A stretch of DNA of 64,000 nt from contig NZ_FOZM01000001.1 of NCBI RefSeq assembly GCF_900114675.1, forward strand, positions 310,001 to 374,000, read 5' to 3'. The first letter of the stretch is position 1; every line of letters starts with the position of its first letter. A program made the translations under genes and the position numbers. A model generated the notes under the pieces. It did not search any database, was not told the origin of the DNA, and was given only the letters and a program-made list of their open reading frames with translations. This stretch comes from Yoonia litorea. Lineage in GTDB: Bacteria; Pseudomonadota; Alphaproteobacteria; Rhodobacterales; Rhodobacteraceae. Shown piece after piece: positions 7,222-15,905 of the stretch.

Positions 7222-9974
7222 TGTCCAAGCCTGTCGAGCAAGTCAGAAACATGAACCTGATCGGATTTATAGTTCCCCGTCAGCACGTGCATGATCACAT
7301 TCACGCCGAACCTCAGTGCAATCTCGCGTTGCCGCTCTCCCGATCTTCCACGACCGACGGGAAACATCAAACGACCGTTTTCGTCGATTGCCCAAGCGCG
7401 CGCCCAGTCGTTGCCGCCAATAATGACAGGTGTCACACCATCGTTGAGGTTTCTGAATGGCATCCCTTCGACAAGCTCCGCGCCTGGCGGCGCTGCCTCG
7501 ACCCAAACGTCGCGTGATGCGTAGCGCCCCGGGAAATCCTGTAGAAGATAGAATGTCCGTGTCAGAACATGGTCTGACGGGATCGGCTCGATCGGAGGAA
7601 TGTCAAGGGAACGTGCAATCGCCTGCAACCTGCGTCCTTCAGGCGATCCTGACCCAAACCGGGCGCTGTCTGCATCACGCGTATCAAACATGATCATACC
7701 GCCAGTTCGCAGATAGGTGTTGAGCTTTGCGTAGGCCTCGCGGCTCGGCAACGCTTGGTCTGCCGTAATCGGCCAATAGAGGAACGGAAAGAACGCCAGT
7801 TCATCGGTTTCCAGATTCACGCCAATCGGGTCAGCGGGTTCAATAGCGGTCCGGCGGAAGAGGGTCTGTGATATCCCCCTAAGTCCCGCCTCTGCGATTT
7901 CGTCAATTTCGGGGTCGCCTGTCAGGACATGTCCAAGCACAACCTCGGTGGTCGCACGCAGTGCAAATTCATCGCTGCTTTGGGCCTGCGCCTCAGGCGA
8001 GAGCGTCAAGGCCACAAGAAAGGCGGCTGCAATGTCGGCGCGTGGTCCACGCAAGCGCCCACCAACCGCGAGTGAAGCAACAACATCTATCATCATGAAG
8101 GTCAATGCGGCTGCAAGCAGCCACCCCTTCAACGGGGTCTCTGCCACAGCTTCCATGCCTTCGACCGTGACGGACGAGGGCCACTGCGCAACGGTAAATG
8201 TCGTCTCGGGTCCAACGACGTTAACAGCAATCTGGCGGTCTTCGCTAGCGTAGAGCCCCGGTTGCAATTCCGCACTTGGTTGCATCGCAGCGATGGCGTC
8301 GCCGGAAACACCTTGCAGCGTGCTCCCATCCTGCAAGTCACCAAAACCATCCAGCACCAAGCGTGGAAGCCAGGTTGTGCCTTCCAATGCGGCATCGTCG
8401 GAAGAGATTGCTCTGGTCGATACGGCCAGCCGTTCAAGCATCTGAACGAAGAGCCCTGACAGTGGCAGCGATGACCACTCCGCGTTGGCTGTCACATGAA
8501 AGAGAACAACCTGACCGGCGCCGCTGAGTTTGCGGGTCACAAGCGGTGTGCCGTCGGATAGCTGCGCGATGACACGGTCGGACAGTGTTGGATCCGGTTG
8601 CGCCATGACCTGTGAGGTCACGCTGACATCATCAGGAATAGGCAAACCAAAAAACGGACTGTCTTCGGCGAAAGGTGCAAGTGTCTTGGGCTCCCCCCAC
8701 GACATCGCCCCGCCAACCGTCCGCCCGCCACTGCGCAGGCGGACTGGCAAAAGGGGATCTTCGTTGTTGCGCCCAAGGTCGGAAGCGGCCAGCCGCGGCC
8801 CTGCAAATCGCAACAGCATACCGCCACTGTTCACCCAGTCTTCAAGTGCGTCTGCTTCGACAGCTGCTAGATTGGCAACATCTGCAAGCACGATGACATC
8901 GGGGTTAGCAAGAAGGATATCGGTCAAAGCGCCGTCAATGATGTCTGCGGTCGGTTCCAACGCTTCGCGCAGGTAGTAAAGCGGCGAAAGCAGATCAAGT
9001 CCCTCGCGATCGTCGCGGCCGGCAATCAGGGCGACCTCACGGCGTCGAAGGGCATCATCCGCAAGGCTGACGGCGGCCGCAGAACGTTGGCCGTCGATTT
9101 CAAATCGTGTGATCCGGTTTCTCAGTTCTGGCGGCAACACCAGCGAAGTTTCAGCCGATGCTTCACCTGCAGGGAAATTCACAGGCACAGTCGCGAGCTG
9201 TCGCTCGACTCCTGCGGGATCAAGACCGACCGCGGCAACGGTAATTTCTTGATCCAGCCCAACTGGCGTTCGAGTGGCTGAAACAATGACTTCTCCATTT
9301 TCAAATCGCGCTGGGCGCAGACCTGACACCTGCCGCGGAGTCTGGAAGACGGTCACGTTGCCGCGATCCTCCAGCGCCGCCAGGAATGCAGTTCTCCCTT
9401 CCCAGTCGAGCCCATCGGAAATCCAATAGGTCTCAAATTGACCCGGACGAGCCTCAAGCCACGGCACGACGTCTTGCGGTTGCCACGGAAAGGGCTGCAG
9501 GTTCGGCAAACGGTCCTGCCAGTCCATGGGTGCTGAGAAGGGCAGATCTGCATCTGGGGGCAGATTGTTCAAATTCAGAAGAGCAACCCGCCGATCTAGT
9601 CGCGCCGCCTCAGACAAAAGTGTGTCGACCCGATCAATCCGATCCTGCCAATTCGCCGCCCCGGCCCATGATCCATCAAGCACGATGACAAGGTCGCCCG
9701 AGCCGTCACGCGCGTTCTGCGGGTTCAGCACCGGCCCAGCAAAGCCCAGGATGACAGCGGCAATGGCCAACGTCCGCAATAGCAAGAGCCACCATGGTGT
9801 CCGATCCGTCTGACTATCATCGTCAGCCAGCCCCAACAAAAGCGCCACACCGGGAAAGCGCCGTCTGATCGGCGCTGGCGGCACAGCACGCAGCAATAAC
9901 CAGATGATCGGCAATGCAATCAGGCCGAGCAGCACCCAAGGTGCAGTGAAACCAATGGGTCCGAGTGCTAGCAC
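7218..9974 (-). CDS. DUF4159 protein with BatA-like N-terminal membrane region
   Basis: A 918-residue membrane protein. Residues 1-95 resemble the aerotolerance-regulator (BatA) N-terminus: a helix at 10-29, the basic RRRFPGVALLLGL linker and a second helix at 61-80. A VWA-like domain follows, but its MIDAS is degenerate (D100-G-S-W-A104 instead of DxSxS). Another helix pair near residues 625-645 and 660-680 precedes the C-terminal DUF4159 domain (about 690-910; FFPFLYWPI, RTGGMIMFDTRDAD), which has an amidotransferase-like fold. It lies in the moxR operon, 64 bases after the DUF58 gene. Probably an envelope-associated partner of the MoxR ATPase; function not established. Confidence 0.85.
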   Translation of the reverse strand: MLALGPIGFTAPWVLLGLIALPIIWLLLRAVPPAPIRRRFPGVALLLGLADDDSQTDRTPWWLLLLRTLAIAAVILGFAGPVLNPQNARDGSGDLVIVLDGSWAGAANWQDRIDRVDTLLSEAARLDRRVALLNLNNLPPDADLPFSAPMDWQDRLPNLQPFPWQPQDVVPWLEARPGQFETYWISDGLDWEGRTAFLAALEDRGNVTVFQTPRQVSGLRPARFENGEVIVSATRTPVGLDQEITVAAVGLDPAGVERQLATVPVNFPAGEASAETSLVLPPELRNRITRFEIDGQRSAAAVSLADDALRRREVALIAGRDDREGLDLLSPLYYLREALEPTADIIDGALTDILLANPDVIVLADVANLAAVEADALEDWVNSGGMLLRFAGPRLAASDLGRNNEDPLLPVRLRSGGRTVGGAMSWGEPKTLAPFAEDSPFFGLPIPDDVSVTSQVMAQPDPTLSDRVIAQLSDGTPLVTRKLSGAGQVVLFHVTANAEWSSLPLSGLFVQMLERLAVSTRAISSDDAALEGTTWLPRLVLDGFGDLQDGSTLQGVSGDAIAAMQPSAELQPGLYASEDRQIAVNVVGPETTFTVAQWPSSVTVEGMEAVAETPLKGWLLAAALTFMMIDVVASLAVGGRLRGPRADIAAAFLVALTLSPEAQAQSSDEFALRATTEVVLGHVLTGDPEIDEIAEAGLRGISQTLFRRTAIEPADPIGVNLETDELAFFPFLYWPITADQALPSREAYAKLNTYLRTGGMIMFDTRDADSARFGSGSPEGRRLQAIARSLDIPPIEPIPSDHVLTRTFYLLQDFPGRYASRDVWVEAAPPGAELVEGMPFRNLNDGVTPVIIGGNDWARAWAIDENGRLMFPVGRGRSGERQREIALRFGVNVIMHVLTGNYKSDQVHVSDLLDRLGQ

Positions 9975-10038
9975 GCTTTACCCCCTATCGGTGTTGCCAT
10001 GCCTGAAACCATCGCTGCTGCGGAAAGACCATCGCGCG

Positions 10039-10911
10039 TCATCTCTGATGCTCCATCGCGCCAAAGAGCCAGAACAGAGCGTTTGCAGCACTTTCATTCG
10101 TATGATGCGTCTGGAACTGCCAACCGGTTGCACGGGCCAAGGTATTCAGCCGGTCCTTGCGTGCAGCCAACCTGTCGAGATAGCGGTCCCGCAAGTCTTT
10201 CGCTTTCAACGTCTCGTGGGTCAAAGCACCTGTCATACTCTCGAAAATCGTGCGACCATCGAAAGGAAATGCCTCTTCCTGCGGATCAAGGATCTGAAGC
10301 ATCGCGCCACCGATGCCGCGGTCTGCCGCGCGCGTCAAAGCCTCCTCGACGGCCGTGATATCGCCAAGGAAATCACTGATGAATAAGGCACGAGAGTGCG
10401 GCAGCATCCCTTGCGGCTCCGGCGCGCCAAAATCGGCCGCGCCATCTTCGCTCAGAAGCTGGGCCATCGTCATCAACTGGCCACGCCCGCGACGGGGCGG
10501 AAGGCGAAGCCCGGTCAGGCCGACCCTCTCGCCGCCGCGCACAAGCAAAATCGCTGTGGCAAGGCCAAGCAATCGCGCCCGCATGGCTTTTGTTGTCAAA
10601 TCGGGGTCTGAGGAAAACCGCATCGATGCTGCCTGATCGACCCACAGGACAATCGACTGCGCAATCTGCCATTCTTTGTCTTGCACAAAGTTGGCGTCGG
10701 CGCGTGCGGACCGACGCCAGTCGATTTGTCTGGCGGAGTCATGTGGTTGTGCTGGCCGGTACTGCCAGAACGTGTCACCCGTGCCAGCACGCTTTCTGCC
10801 ATGATCCCCCAGAAGAACCGTCGTCGCCAAATGCTCGGCCTCCGCCAAAAGAGGCGGTAAAGGCGCAGCGAGCGCCTCTGCGTCAGACCTGAGGGCGAGC
10901 GGTTCCGTCAT
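10039..10911 (-). CDS. DUF58 domain-containing protein (MoxR partner)
   Basis: A soluble 290-residue DUF58 protein. The core pattern is clear at residues 39-71 (GRKRAGTGDTFWQYRP and DWRRSAR), followed by a VWA-like beta strand VLWVDQAASM. The MIDAS that some relatives keep as DxSxS is D92-Q-A-A-S96 here, so metal binding may be impaired. DUF58 proteins are coded next to MoxR ATPases in many bacteria and are thought to be their adaptors or clients. Its ATG overlaps the moxR stop by 4 bases. Its own stop is followed by 64 bases before the DUF4159 gene. Confidence 0.88.
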   Translation of the reverse strand: MTEPLALRSDAEALAAPLPPLLAEAEHLATTVLLGDHGRKRAGTGDTFWQYRPAQPHDSARQIDWRRSARADANFVQDKEWQIAQSIVLWVDQAASMRFSSDPDLTTKAMRARLLGLATAILLVRGGERVGLTGLRLPPRRGRGQLMTMAQLLSEDGAADFGAPEPQGMLPHSRALFISDFLGDITAVEEALTRAADRGIGGAMLQILDPQEEAFPFDGRTIFESMTGALTHETLKAKDLRDRYLDRLAARKDRLNTLARATGWQFQTHHTNESAANALFWLFGAMEHQR

Positions 10912-11915
10912 GCAGCCGCTGAAACGGTCGTGAATTGGTCGGCAGCGGAATTGATGACATGGTGAATGTTTTCGCCCCGTGCTCTGGCGGCAAAAGACAA
11001 CGCCATCCGATGCTCAAGAACGGGAACCGCCATTTTGCGTACATCCTCGGCTGACGGAGCAAGTCGCCCATCCAACAGGGCTTGCGCCCTGACGGTCAGC
11101 ATCAACGCTTGCGCGGCACGTGGTCCCGGACCCCAACTGACATTCTGGCGGATGATATCCGGTGCGGTTTCATCGCTAGGGCGGCACGCCCTGACCAAGT
11201 TAAGGATCAATTCGACAATGTTGTCGCCAACAGGCATCCGGCGCAGCAGCGTTTGGGCGGCCAGCAATTCGTCGGAAGAAAAGACAGGCTGTGCCTTCGC
11301 TTCGGCCACCCCAGTGGTGGCAATCAGAATGTCTTTCTCTGTATGACGATCCGGGTAGGGCACGTCGATCTGGACAAGGAAGCGGTCTAGCTGCGCCTCA
11401 GGCAGCGGGTAGGTGCCTTCCTGTTCAATCGGGTTTTGCGTCGCGAGCACATGGAACGGCACGCCAAGTGCCCGATGCTCGCCAGCAATGGTCACCTCTT
11501 TTTCCTGCATGGCCTGCAGCAATGCCGATTGTGTCCGTGGCGATGCGCGGTTGATTTCATCAGCCATCAGCAACTGACAGAAAATCGGACCTTCAATGAA
11601 CCGAAAAGCGCGCTTTCCGTCCTCACCTGTTTCAAGAACCTCGGATCCAAGAATATCTGCAGGCATCAGGTCTGGCGTAAATTGAATGCGGTTTCCCTTC
11701 AGACCCATCACGGTCGAGAGTGTGTCAACAAGGCGGGTTTTCCCCAAGCCGGGCAATCCGATCAGAACTGCGTGTCCACCACAGATCAGCGCTGAAAGTG
11801 TGAGGTCAACCACCCGTTCCTGACCAATAAAGCGGGCAGAAATGCTGTCTCGGGCGGCGGCAAGCTTGGTGCCGAGTGCCTCGATTTCAGCAACCAGATC
11901 TGCGTCCTCGGCCAT
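10908..11915 (-). CDS. MoxR family AAA+ ATPase
   Basis: MoxR AAA+ ATPases act as chaperones that mature or activate membrane-linked complexes. The 335-residue protein has a Walker A GLPGLGKT at residues 53-60, a Walker B MADEINRASPRTQ near 115, sensor 1 in ATQNPIEQEGTYPLPEAQLDRF, and a lid domain to the C-terminus. GGAGG lies a few bases before the ATG. It heads a five-gene operon: MoxR, DUF58, DUF4159, amidotransferase-like, lipoprotein phosphoesterase. That order is common in Rhodobacteraceae. The complex it serves is unknown. Confidence 0.92.
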   Translation of the reverse strand: MAEDADLVAEIEALGTKLAAARDSISARFIGQERVVDLTLSALICGGHAVLIGLPGLGKTRLVDTLSTVMGLKGNRIQFTPDLMPADILGSEVLETGEDGKRAFRFIEGPIFCQLLMADEINRASPRTQSALLQAMQEKEVTIAGEHRALGVPFHVLATQNPIEQEGTYPLPEAQLDRFLVQIDVPYPDRHTEKDILIATTGVAEAKAQPVFSSDELLAAQTLLRRMPVGDNIVELILNLVRACRPSDETAPDIIRQNVSWGPGPRAAQALMLTVRAQALLDGRLAPSAEDVRKMAVPVLEHRMALSFAARARGENIHHVINSAADQFTTVSAAA

Positions 11916-11941
11916 GACTTTCCTCCCATTGATCTATATCT

Positions 11942-11958
11942 TTATCTGAACAGATAAT
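11942..11958. promoter_or_regulatory. Inverted repeat in the divergent moxR / DUF1285 promoter region
   Basis: TTATCTG (11942-11948) and CAGATAA (11951-11957) form a perfect 7-bp dyad with a 2-base centre in the 56-base space between the two divergent genes. TTGATC (near 11930-11934) and GATAAT (11953-11958), 18 bases apart, would make a plus-strand promoter for the DUF1285 gene with the dyad over its -10 end. An operator is inferred only. Confidence 0.4.
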
Positions 11959-11971
11959 CGCATCTCACCCA

Positions 11972-12559
11972 ATGGCAAAAGCAATGACCACACAAAAGAT
12001 TGTGACCCCTTCAGCAGAAAGCCTTGCGTCCAGCGCGCGTGCCGCCACGAAGAAGGGCTTGCCGCCGGTGCATCTGTGGAACCCACCGCATTGCGGCGAC
12101 CTCGACATGAAGATCGCGCGGGACGGGACATGGTTTTACATGGGCACACCGATTGGTCGGCCGGAGTTGGTCAGGCTCTTTTCGACCATCCTGCGTAAAG
12201 ACGGGGACGACTATGTCCTCGTCACTCCGGTTGAGAAAGTGGGGATTACCGTTGACGATGCCCCTTTTGTTGCCGTCGATTTTAACCGCGAGGGCGATAC
12301 ACTTGTATTTGAGACAAACGTTGGCGATTTCGTAGAATCTGGCCCTGACCACCCGATCCGTGTCGTGCGCGACCCCTCAACTGGTGAACCTTCACCCTAT
12401 GTCTTGGTACGCGCCAATCTTGAAGCGTTGATTGATCGCAAGTCCTTCTACAGGCTTGTCGAAATAGGTGAGCACGAAACGCACGATGGCACCCAATGGT
12501 TCGGTCTTCGATCTGCTGGCGAGTTCTTCCCGATCATTCCTTCGGCAGAACTGCCCTGA
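11972..12559 (+). CDS. DUF1285 domain-containing protein
   Basis: A 195-residue protein of unknown function. The DUF1285 signature is plain: PPVHLWNPPHCGDLDMKI followed by GTWFYMGTPIGRPELVRLF, then LVTPVEKVGI and VDDAPF. It has no signal peptide or membrane helix. The start at 11972 lacks a clear ribosome-binding site, and an ATG four codons later (11984) is equally possible. It is divergent from moxR, a neighbourhood conserved in Rhodobacteraceae, which hints at a role linked to the MoxR operon. Its stop abuts that of the convergent gene in the hexamer TGATCA. Confidence 0.88.
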   Translation: MAKAMTTQKIVTPSAESLASSARAATKKGLPPVHLWNPPHCGDLDMKIARDGTWFYMGTPIGRPELVRLFSTILRKDGDDYVLVTPVEKVGITVDDAPFVAVDFNREGDTLVFETNVGDFVESGPDHPIRVVRDPSTGEPSPYVLVRANLEALIDRKSFYRLVEIGEHETHDGTQWFGLRSAGEFFPIIPSAELP

Positions 12560-13279
12560 TCAGGCATTCTTCGCATTTCGCGGCATCTTGGTGATGCCAT
12601 AGGCTTTTCTTGCTGTCACCAGACGCAAATCCTCTGGGTCCATACCCATCGAAAGGATTGTATCGCGGTTATAGCGTGCGCGAGCCAGTTCCGGGTCGTG
12701 GGGGGTGCCAAAGAGCCGGTCAATCCAGCCCATACCGAAGCTGACGTGAAATGTTGCATCGTGATCCTGAAAGTGATGCGCCAGATGGCTGCGCGTGACC
12801 CGTTGCCCAAACCAACCCTTCTTGACGTTCAGATGTGCCAAGGTGTGACAGTATTCATAGAACGCGAAGGCACTGACAGACCCGACAAAGAGGATGATGT
12901 AAGCTGTCATCGCAGCGGTCGTAAGACCAAGAAACGGCCAGAGAACAAGCGTATGGATCGCCGTTGAGATCAATCCGAACCGCACCGGATACCAGTGGTC
13001 ATCGCCGGTAAAAAATTCGGCATCAGACGGAAACTCGTGGTGACCGATATGGCTGCGATAGAGCGCGTTGAAAATGCTCTGCTCTGTCGGAGGTTCGCGG
13101 TGCAGCAAGAACCTGTGCATCAGGTATTCAACGAAGAACTGCATCACGACGCCATAAGCGAGCGCCGCGATCATCCATACCTGGAAATTCAAGCTAAGAA
13201 GAATGATGCCTGCCAGCCAGAACGGTGCAAGCCGTTGCAAGCTGCCCATATGGATAAGAATGCGTAACGTCGAGATCAT
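12560..13279 (-). CDS. Fatty acid hydroxylase / sterol desaturase family membrane protein
   Basis: A di-iron membrane hydroxylase candidate of 239 residues. The histidine clusters of the superfamily are present in order: HRFLLH near residue 51, HIGHH near 73, ECHTLAH-like EYCHTLAH near 143 and LAHHFQDH near 165. Four to five hydrophobic helices surround them. The substrate cannot be told; lipid, carotenoid or ornithine-lipid hydroxylation is possible. The N-terminus begins MISTLRILIHMG after a purine-rich GGGGGCTCAG. It stands alone between DUF1285 (convergent) and a tiny membrane protein upstream on the same strand. Confidence 0.85.
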   Translation of the reverse strand: MISTLRILIHMGSLQRLAPFWLAGIILLSLNFQVWMIAALAYGVVMQFFVEYLMHRFLLHREPPTEQSIFNALYRSHIGHHEFPSDAEFFTGDDHWYPVRFGLISTAIHTLVLWPFLGLTTAAMTAYIILFVGSVSAFAFYEYCHTLAHLNVKKGWFGQRVTRSHLAHHFQDHDATFHVSFGMGWIDRLFGTPHDPELARARYNRDTILSMGMDPEDLRLVTARKAYGITKMPRNAKNA

Positions 13280-13355
13280 CTGAGCCCCCTTGCTTTCGGG
13301 TTGTCAGGCTAGGAATTGCTATCGTTTCTGACAAGCTGGACGCGGCGTCAGCCGG

Positions 13356-13547
13356 TCACCAGAGGCCGCTATCCGCCCAGAAGTACAACACCAGCCCCCA
13401 GACGATCCCAGCGGCAATCATAGCCAGCCCAGCCCAGGCCAGGGCAACGATGTCATAAGTCATTCCAATGCCAATGACGCCCGCACCGCCCGCGATCAAG
13501 ATCAAGGGCATGAATAGACCAACAAGAAAATGGACAAGCTGTTTCAC
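13356..13547 (-). CDS. Very small membrane protein, two helices
   Basis: Sixty-three residues from the GTG at 13547, which has AGAGGA 5-6 bases upstream; a TTG two codons earlier is possible but is too close to that site. Two membrane helices, about residues 6-28 and 33-55, with a Gly/Ala-rich first helix and a Trp-rich end. No known family recognised. Same strand as and 76 bases upstream of the fatty acid hydroxylase gene. The ribosome-binding site and clean hydrophobic pattern support a real gene. Confidence 0.6.
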   Translation of the reverse strand: MKQLVHFLVGLFMPLILIAGGAGVIGIGMTYDIVALAWAGLAMIAAGIVWGLVLYFWADSGLW

Positions 13548-13722
13548 GCGCAATCCTCTTTGACCGTTAGCTTAGAAAACAAACAGCAGCTTGCAAATGA
13601 GCATCTTGGCGTCTTCATACAAACGAAAGGGTTTCCTGAGCCGACCTCAATCTAGCAAGAAAACAAGTCGTCACAAGCGCAGTGGCGTGCAAGAGCAGGC
13701 TAAGGAGGGCTACTGAAAACAT

Positions 13723-13753
13723 GCTGACATAATGCTGTCAGCAGGGCTATGTT
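13723..13753 (+). promoter_or_regulatory. Promoter with overlapping inverted repeat upstream of the VOC/yafY operon
   Basis: GCTGACA (13723-13729) and TGTCAGC (13736-13742) form a perfect 7-bp dyad with a 6-base centre. Its left arm contains a -35-like CTGACA (13724-13729), and TATGTT (13748-13753) lies 18 bases further as -10. A repressor bound to the dyad would block this promoter. The YafY/WYL regulator coded just downstream is the natural candidate (autoregulation, inferred). AAGGAG precedes the VOC start at 13790. Confidence 0.5.
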
Positions 13754-13789
13754 CTACGTGTCTCCATCAACCAGAAAAGGAGATGAAAC

Positions 13790-14155
13790 ATGGCTGATCG
13801 CGATATCGTTGTCTGGGCGGAAATTCCGGTGACTGACCTCGAGAAATCCGTTGCGTTTTACAGCAAGGTCTTTGGATATGAGATGGAGATCAACAACGAG
13901 GGCCCCAATCCAATGGCCGACCTCGGCGGGATGCAGAACAAGTCAGGGGCTCATCTTTATCCGGGAAAACCGGCACCAGACAGTGGCAACACGGTTCATC
14001 TGGCATTGCCCGATAGCCTGGAAGACGGGATCGCGCGGTGTAAGAACGCGGGTGGTGAAGTTGTGAGCCCGCCGATCCCGCTCCCGACGGGCCGTTTCGT
14101 TTATGCACGAGATATCGATGGCAACTCCATCGGTTTGTTTGAGGCGTCCGCCTGA
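13790..14155 (+). CDS. VOC family protein (glyoxalase/bleomycin-resistance fold)
   Basis: A 121-residue vicinal-oxygen-chelate protein built of two beta-alpha-beta-beta-beta modules. The first starts VVWAEIPVTDLEKSVAFYSKVFGYEM; the second ends RFVYARDIDGNSIGLFEAS, a pattern seen in uncharacterised VOC proteins rather than in glyoxalase I itself. Metal ligands cannot be assigned safely and the substrate is unknown. AAAAGGAG precedes the ATG. Its stop shares a base with the next start (TGATG), so it is translationally coupled to the YafY regulator, which presumably controls it. Confidence 0.87.
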   Translation: MADRDIVVWAEIPVTDLEKSVAFYSKVFGYEMEINNEGPNPMADLGGMQNKSGAHLYPGKPAPDSGNTVHLALPDSLEDGIARCKNAGGEVVSPPIPLPTGRFVYARDIDGNSIGLFEASA

Positions 14156-14847
14156 TGCGACGTGCTGACCGCCTCTTTCAGATACTTCAATTCCTGAGAG
14201 GCGGTCGGCTGACCACTGCAGCGCAACTTGCCGAAAAACTGGAGGTGACGCCGCGAACTATCTACCGCGATATCGCCCATTTGATCGGGTCTGGCGTGCC
14301 CATCGAGGGCGAGGCAGGCGTTGGGTATCTCATGCGTGACGGATACGACTTGCCACCACTGATGTTTACCCATGACGAGATCGTGGCGCTGGTGTCAGGC
14401 GCACGTGTCCTGCAGGCTTGGGGTGGCACCAAGATGGCCTCAGCAGCACAGGAGGCTTTGATCAAGATTGACGCGGTTTTGCCCGAAGCCGCACGCGCCA
14501 AGGTGGGTCAGGTTAAAGTCCATGCGTTAGAGGGCTATGCATCCCAAGGGCAGTGGCGTGACTATCTGGATGTGTTCGAGGCTGCAGCAGAGACGCAAAC
14601 ACGACTTGAAATTGCTTATGCGGACGAGCGCGAGCAGGTTACCAACCGGACGGTACGGCCTTTGGGGGTCTGGTTTTGGGGTAAAGTCTGGACAGCGGTC
14701 TGTTGGTGTGAACTCAGAGCAGACTTTCGGATGTTTCGGCTCGACCGCATTGCTTCTGTCAAGACTTGCAACCGATTTCGCGCCGAAAAAGGCCAGACAC
14801 TGCGCGACTTTTATGAGGCAGAAGCCTACCTTCATCCACGCACGTAA
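14155..14847 (+). CDS. YafY family transcriptional regulator (HTH-11 plus WYL domain)
   Basis: A 230-residue DNA-binding regulator. Residues 1-60 form a DeoR-like HTH_11 domain (LFQILQFLRGGRLTTAAQLAEKLEVTPRTIYRDI), then a linker, then a WYL domain from about residue 135 containing VRPLGVWFWGKVWTAVCWCELRADFRMFRLDRI, which replaces the textbook W-Y-L with related residues. WYL domains are ligand or nucleic-acid sensors. It is coupled to the VOC gene by TGATG and likely binds the dyad at 13723-13742. Length is normal for the family. Confidence 0.9.
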   Translation: MRRADRLFQILQFLRGGRLTTAAQLAEKLEVTPRTIYRDIAHLIGSGVPIEGEAGVGYLMRDGYDLPPLMFTHDEIVALVSGARVLQAWGGTKMASAAQEALIKIDAVLPEAARAKVGQVKVHALEGYASQGQWRDYLDVFEAAAETQTRLEIAYADEREQVTNRTVRPLGVWFWGKVWTAVCWCELRADFRMFRLDRIASVKTCNRFRAEKGQTLRDFYEAEAYLHPRT

Positions 14848-14888
14848 ATGTGCATGGTGCTTGGCCAATTGGCCGCTAGGTTTGGCCT

Positions 14889-15905
14889 ATGTTCAATACA
14901 CATCTTATTTCCCGCCGCACACTTTTGTCAGGCATTGCCGCGTCGCTTGCAGCGCCCGCAATTGCGCAATCAGACCCCTGGCAGGCCATCGCAGACAGAG
15001 CTGCGGCCTTCGATCAATGTCACGCGATCCTCATCAGGCAGGCCGGTGAGACGCGCCTTTCGGCAGTCTTTCGCGGGCCTGAAATGGGACGGTTGGTTCC
15101 TATTAAGTCGGTGTCAAAGACCGTTGTGGCTGCACTGACGGGCGCGGCCATCGACCGTGGGGAGCTATCGAGCGTAACGGATCGCCTTGGCGACGTCGCG
15201 CCGCAACTGATCCCTTCAGACGCTGATCCGCGTGTGTCTCAGATCACAATTGAGGATCTGGTGACCATGCAGGCCGGTCTCGAACGCACATCGGGCCGCA
15301 ACTATGGGGGGTGGGTCAGTAGTCGCAACTGGGTTGCCAATGCACTTGCGCGGCCGATTATTGCTGAACCTGGCACGGGGATGCAGTATTCGACGGGGAG
15401 CTTCCATATTCTGGGCGCCGTGCTGTCAGAGGTCTCTGGCCAATCTCTTCTCGATTTGGCCCGAGAAAGGCTTGGGAACCCGCTTGGGATAGAAATCCCC
15501 GCATGGACGCGCGATCCACAGGGGCGCTATCTGGGTGGCAACGAAATGGCCCTCACACTTGAAGGTATGGTCCGGTTTGGTGAGCTATATCGTCTGAACG
15601 GCGCTTTCGATGGCGTGCGTGTCCTGAGCCAAAGCTGGGTGACACGTTCGCTTGAACCGCGCACCCGCTCACCGTTTTCAGGATTGGACTATGGCTACGG
15701 GTGGTTCCTGGGGCAGGCGGATGAGATCCCGTATGCACTTGCGCGTGGATACGGTGGTCAGATTATTTGCGTAGCACCGCAAATCGGGCTGACCTGCGCG
15801 ATTACCTCTGACCCAACACGTCCTGCCCGCTCCGGGGGCTACTTCGGCGACCTGAAACGCCTGATCGAGCAGGATATCCTGCCCGCAGCACGTGAAGAGG
15901 CTTAG
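14889..15905 (+). CDS. Tat-exported serine hydrolase of the beta-lactamase/class C family
   Basis: A periplasmic penicillin-binding-like serine hydrolase (338 residues). A twin-arginine signal SRRTLLSG at residues 8-15 is followed by a hydrophobic stretch and an AIA-like cleavage site near 27. The active-site SxxK is S74-V-S-K77, preceded by the family's typical IKSVSK. The C-terminal third holds YGYGWFLGQ and a GYGGQ segment corresponding to the third motif. The family includes esterases, amidases and 6-aminohexanoate-oligomer hydrolases, so the substrate is open. Resistance function is not implied. The stop interlocks with that of the convergent gene in TTAG. Confidence 0.85.
   Translation: MFNTHLISRRTLLSGIAASLAAPAIAQSDPWQAIADRAAAFDQCHAILIRQAGETRLSAVFRGPEMGRLVPIKSVSKTVVAALTGAAIDRGELSSVTDRLGDVAPQLIPSDADPRVSQITIEDLVTMQAGLERTSGRNYGGWVSSRNWVANALARPIIAEPGTGMQYSTGSFHILGAVLSEVSGQSLLDLARERLGNPLGIEIPAWTRDPQGRYLGGNEMALTLEGMVRFGELYRLNGAFDGVRVLSQSWVTRSLEPRTRSPFSGLDYGYGWFLGQADEIPYALARGYGGQIICVAPQIGLTCAITSDPTRPARSGGYFGDLKRLIEQDILPAAREEA

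Noticed and set aside
6431..7294. Plus-strand open frame of 287 codons opposite the 691-residue membrane protein gene
   Set aside because: Ser/Arg-rich shadow of the true minus-strand gene; no family resemblance.
14889..15905. Reading the Tat-exported serine hydrolase as an antibiotic-resistance beta-lactamase
   Set aside because: Only the SxxK fold is shared; the class C YxN and KTG are not in the AmpC form and the sequence looks like an esterase-type relative.
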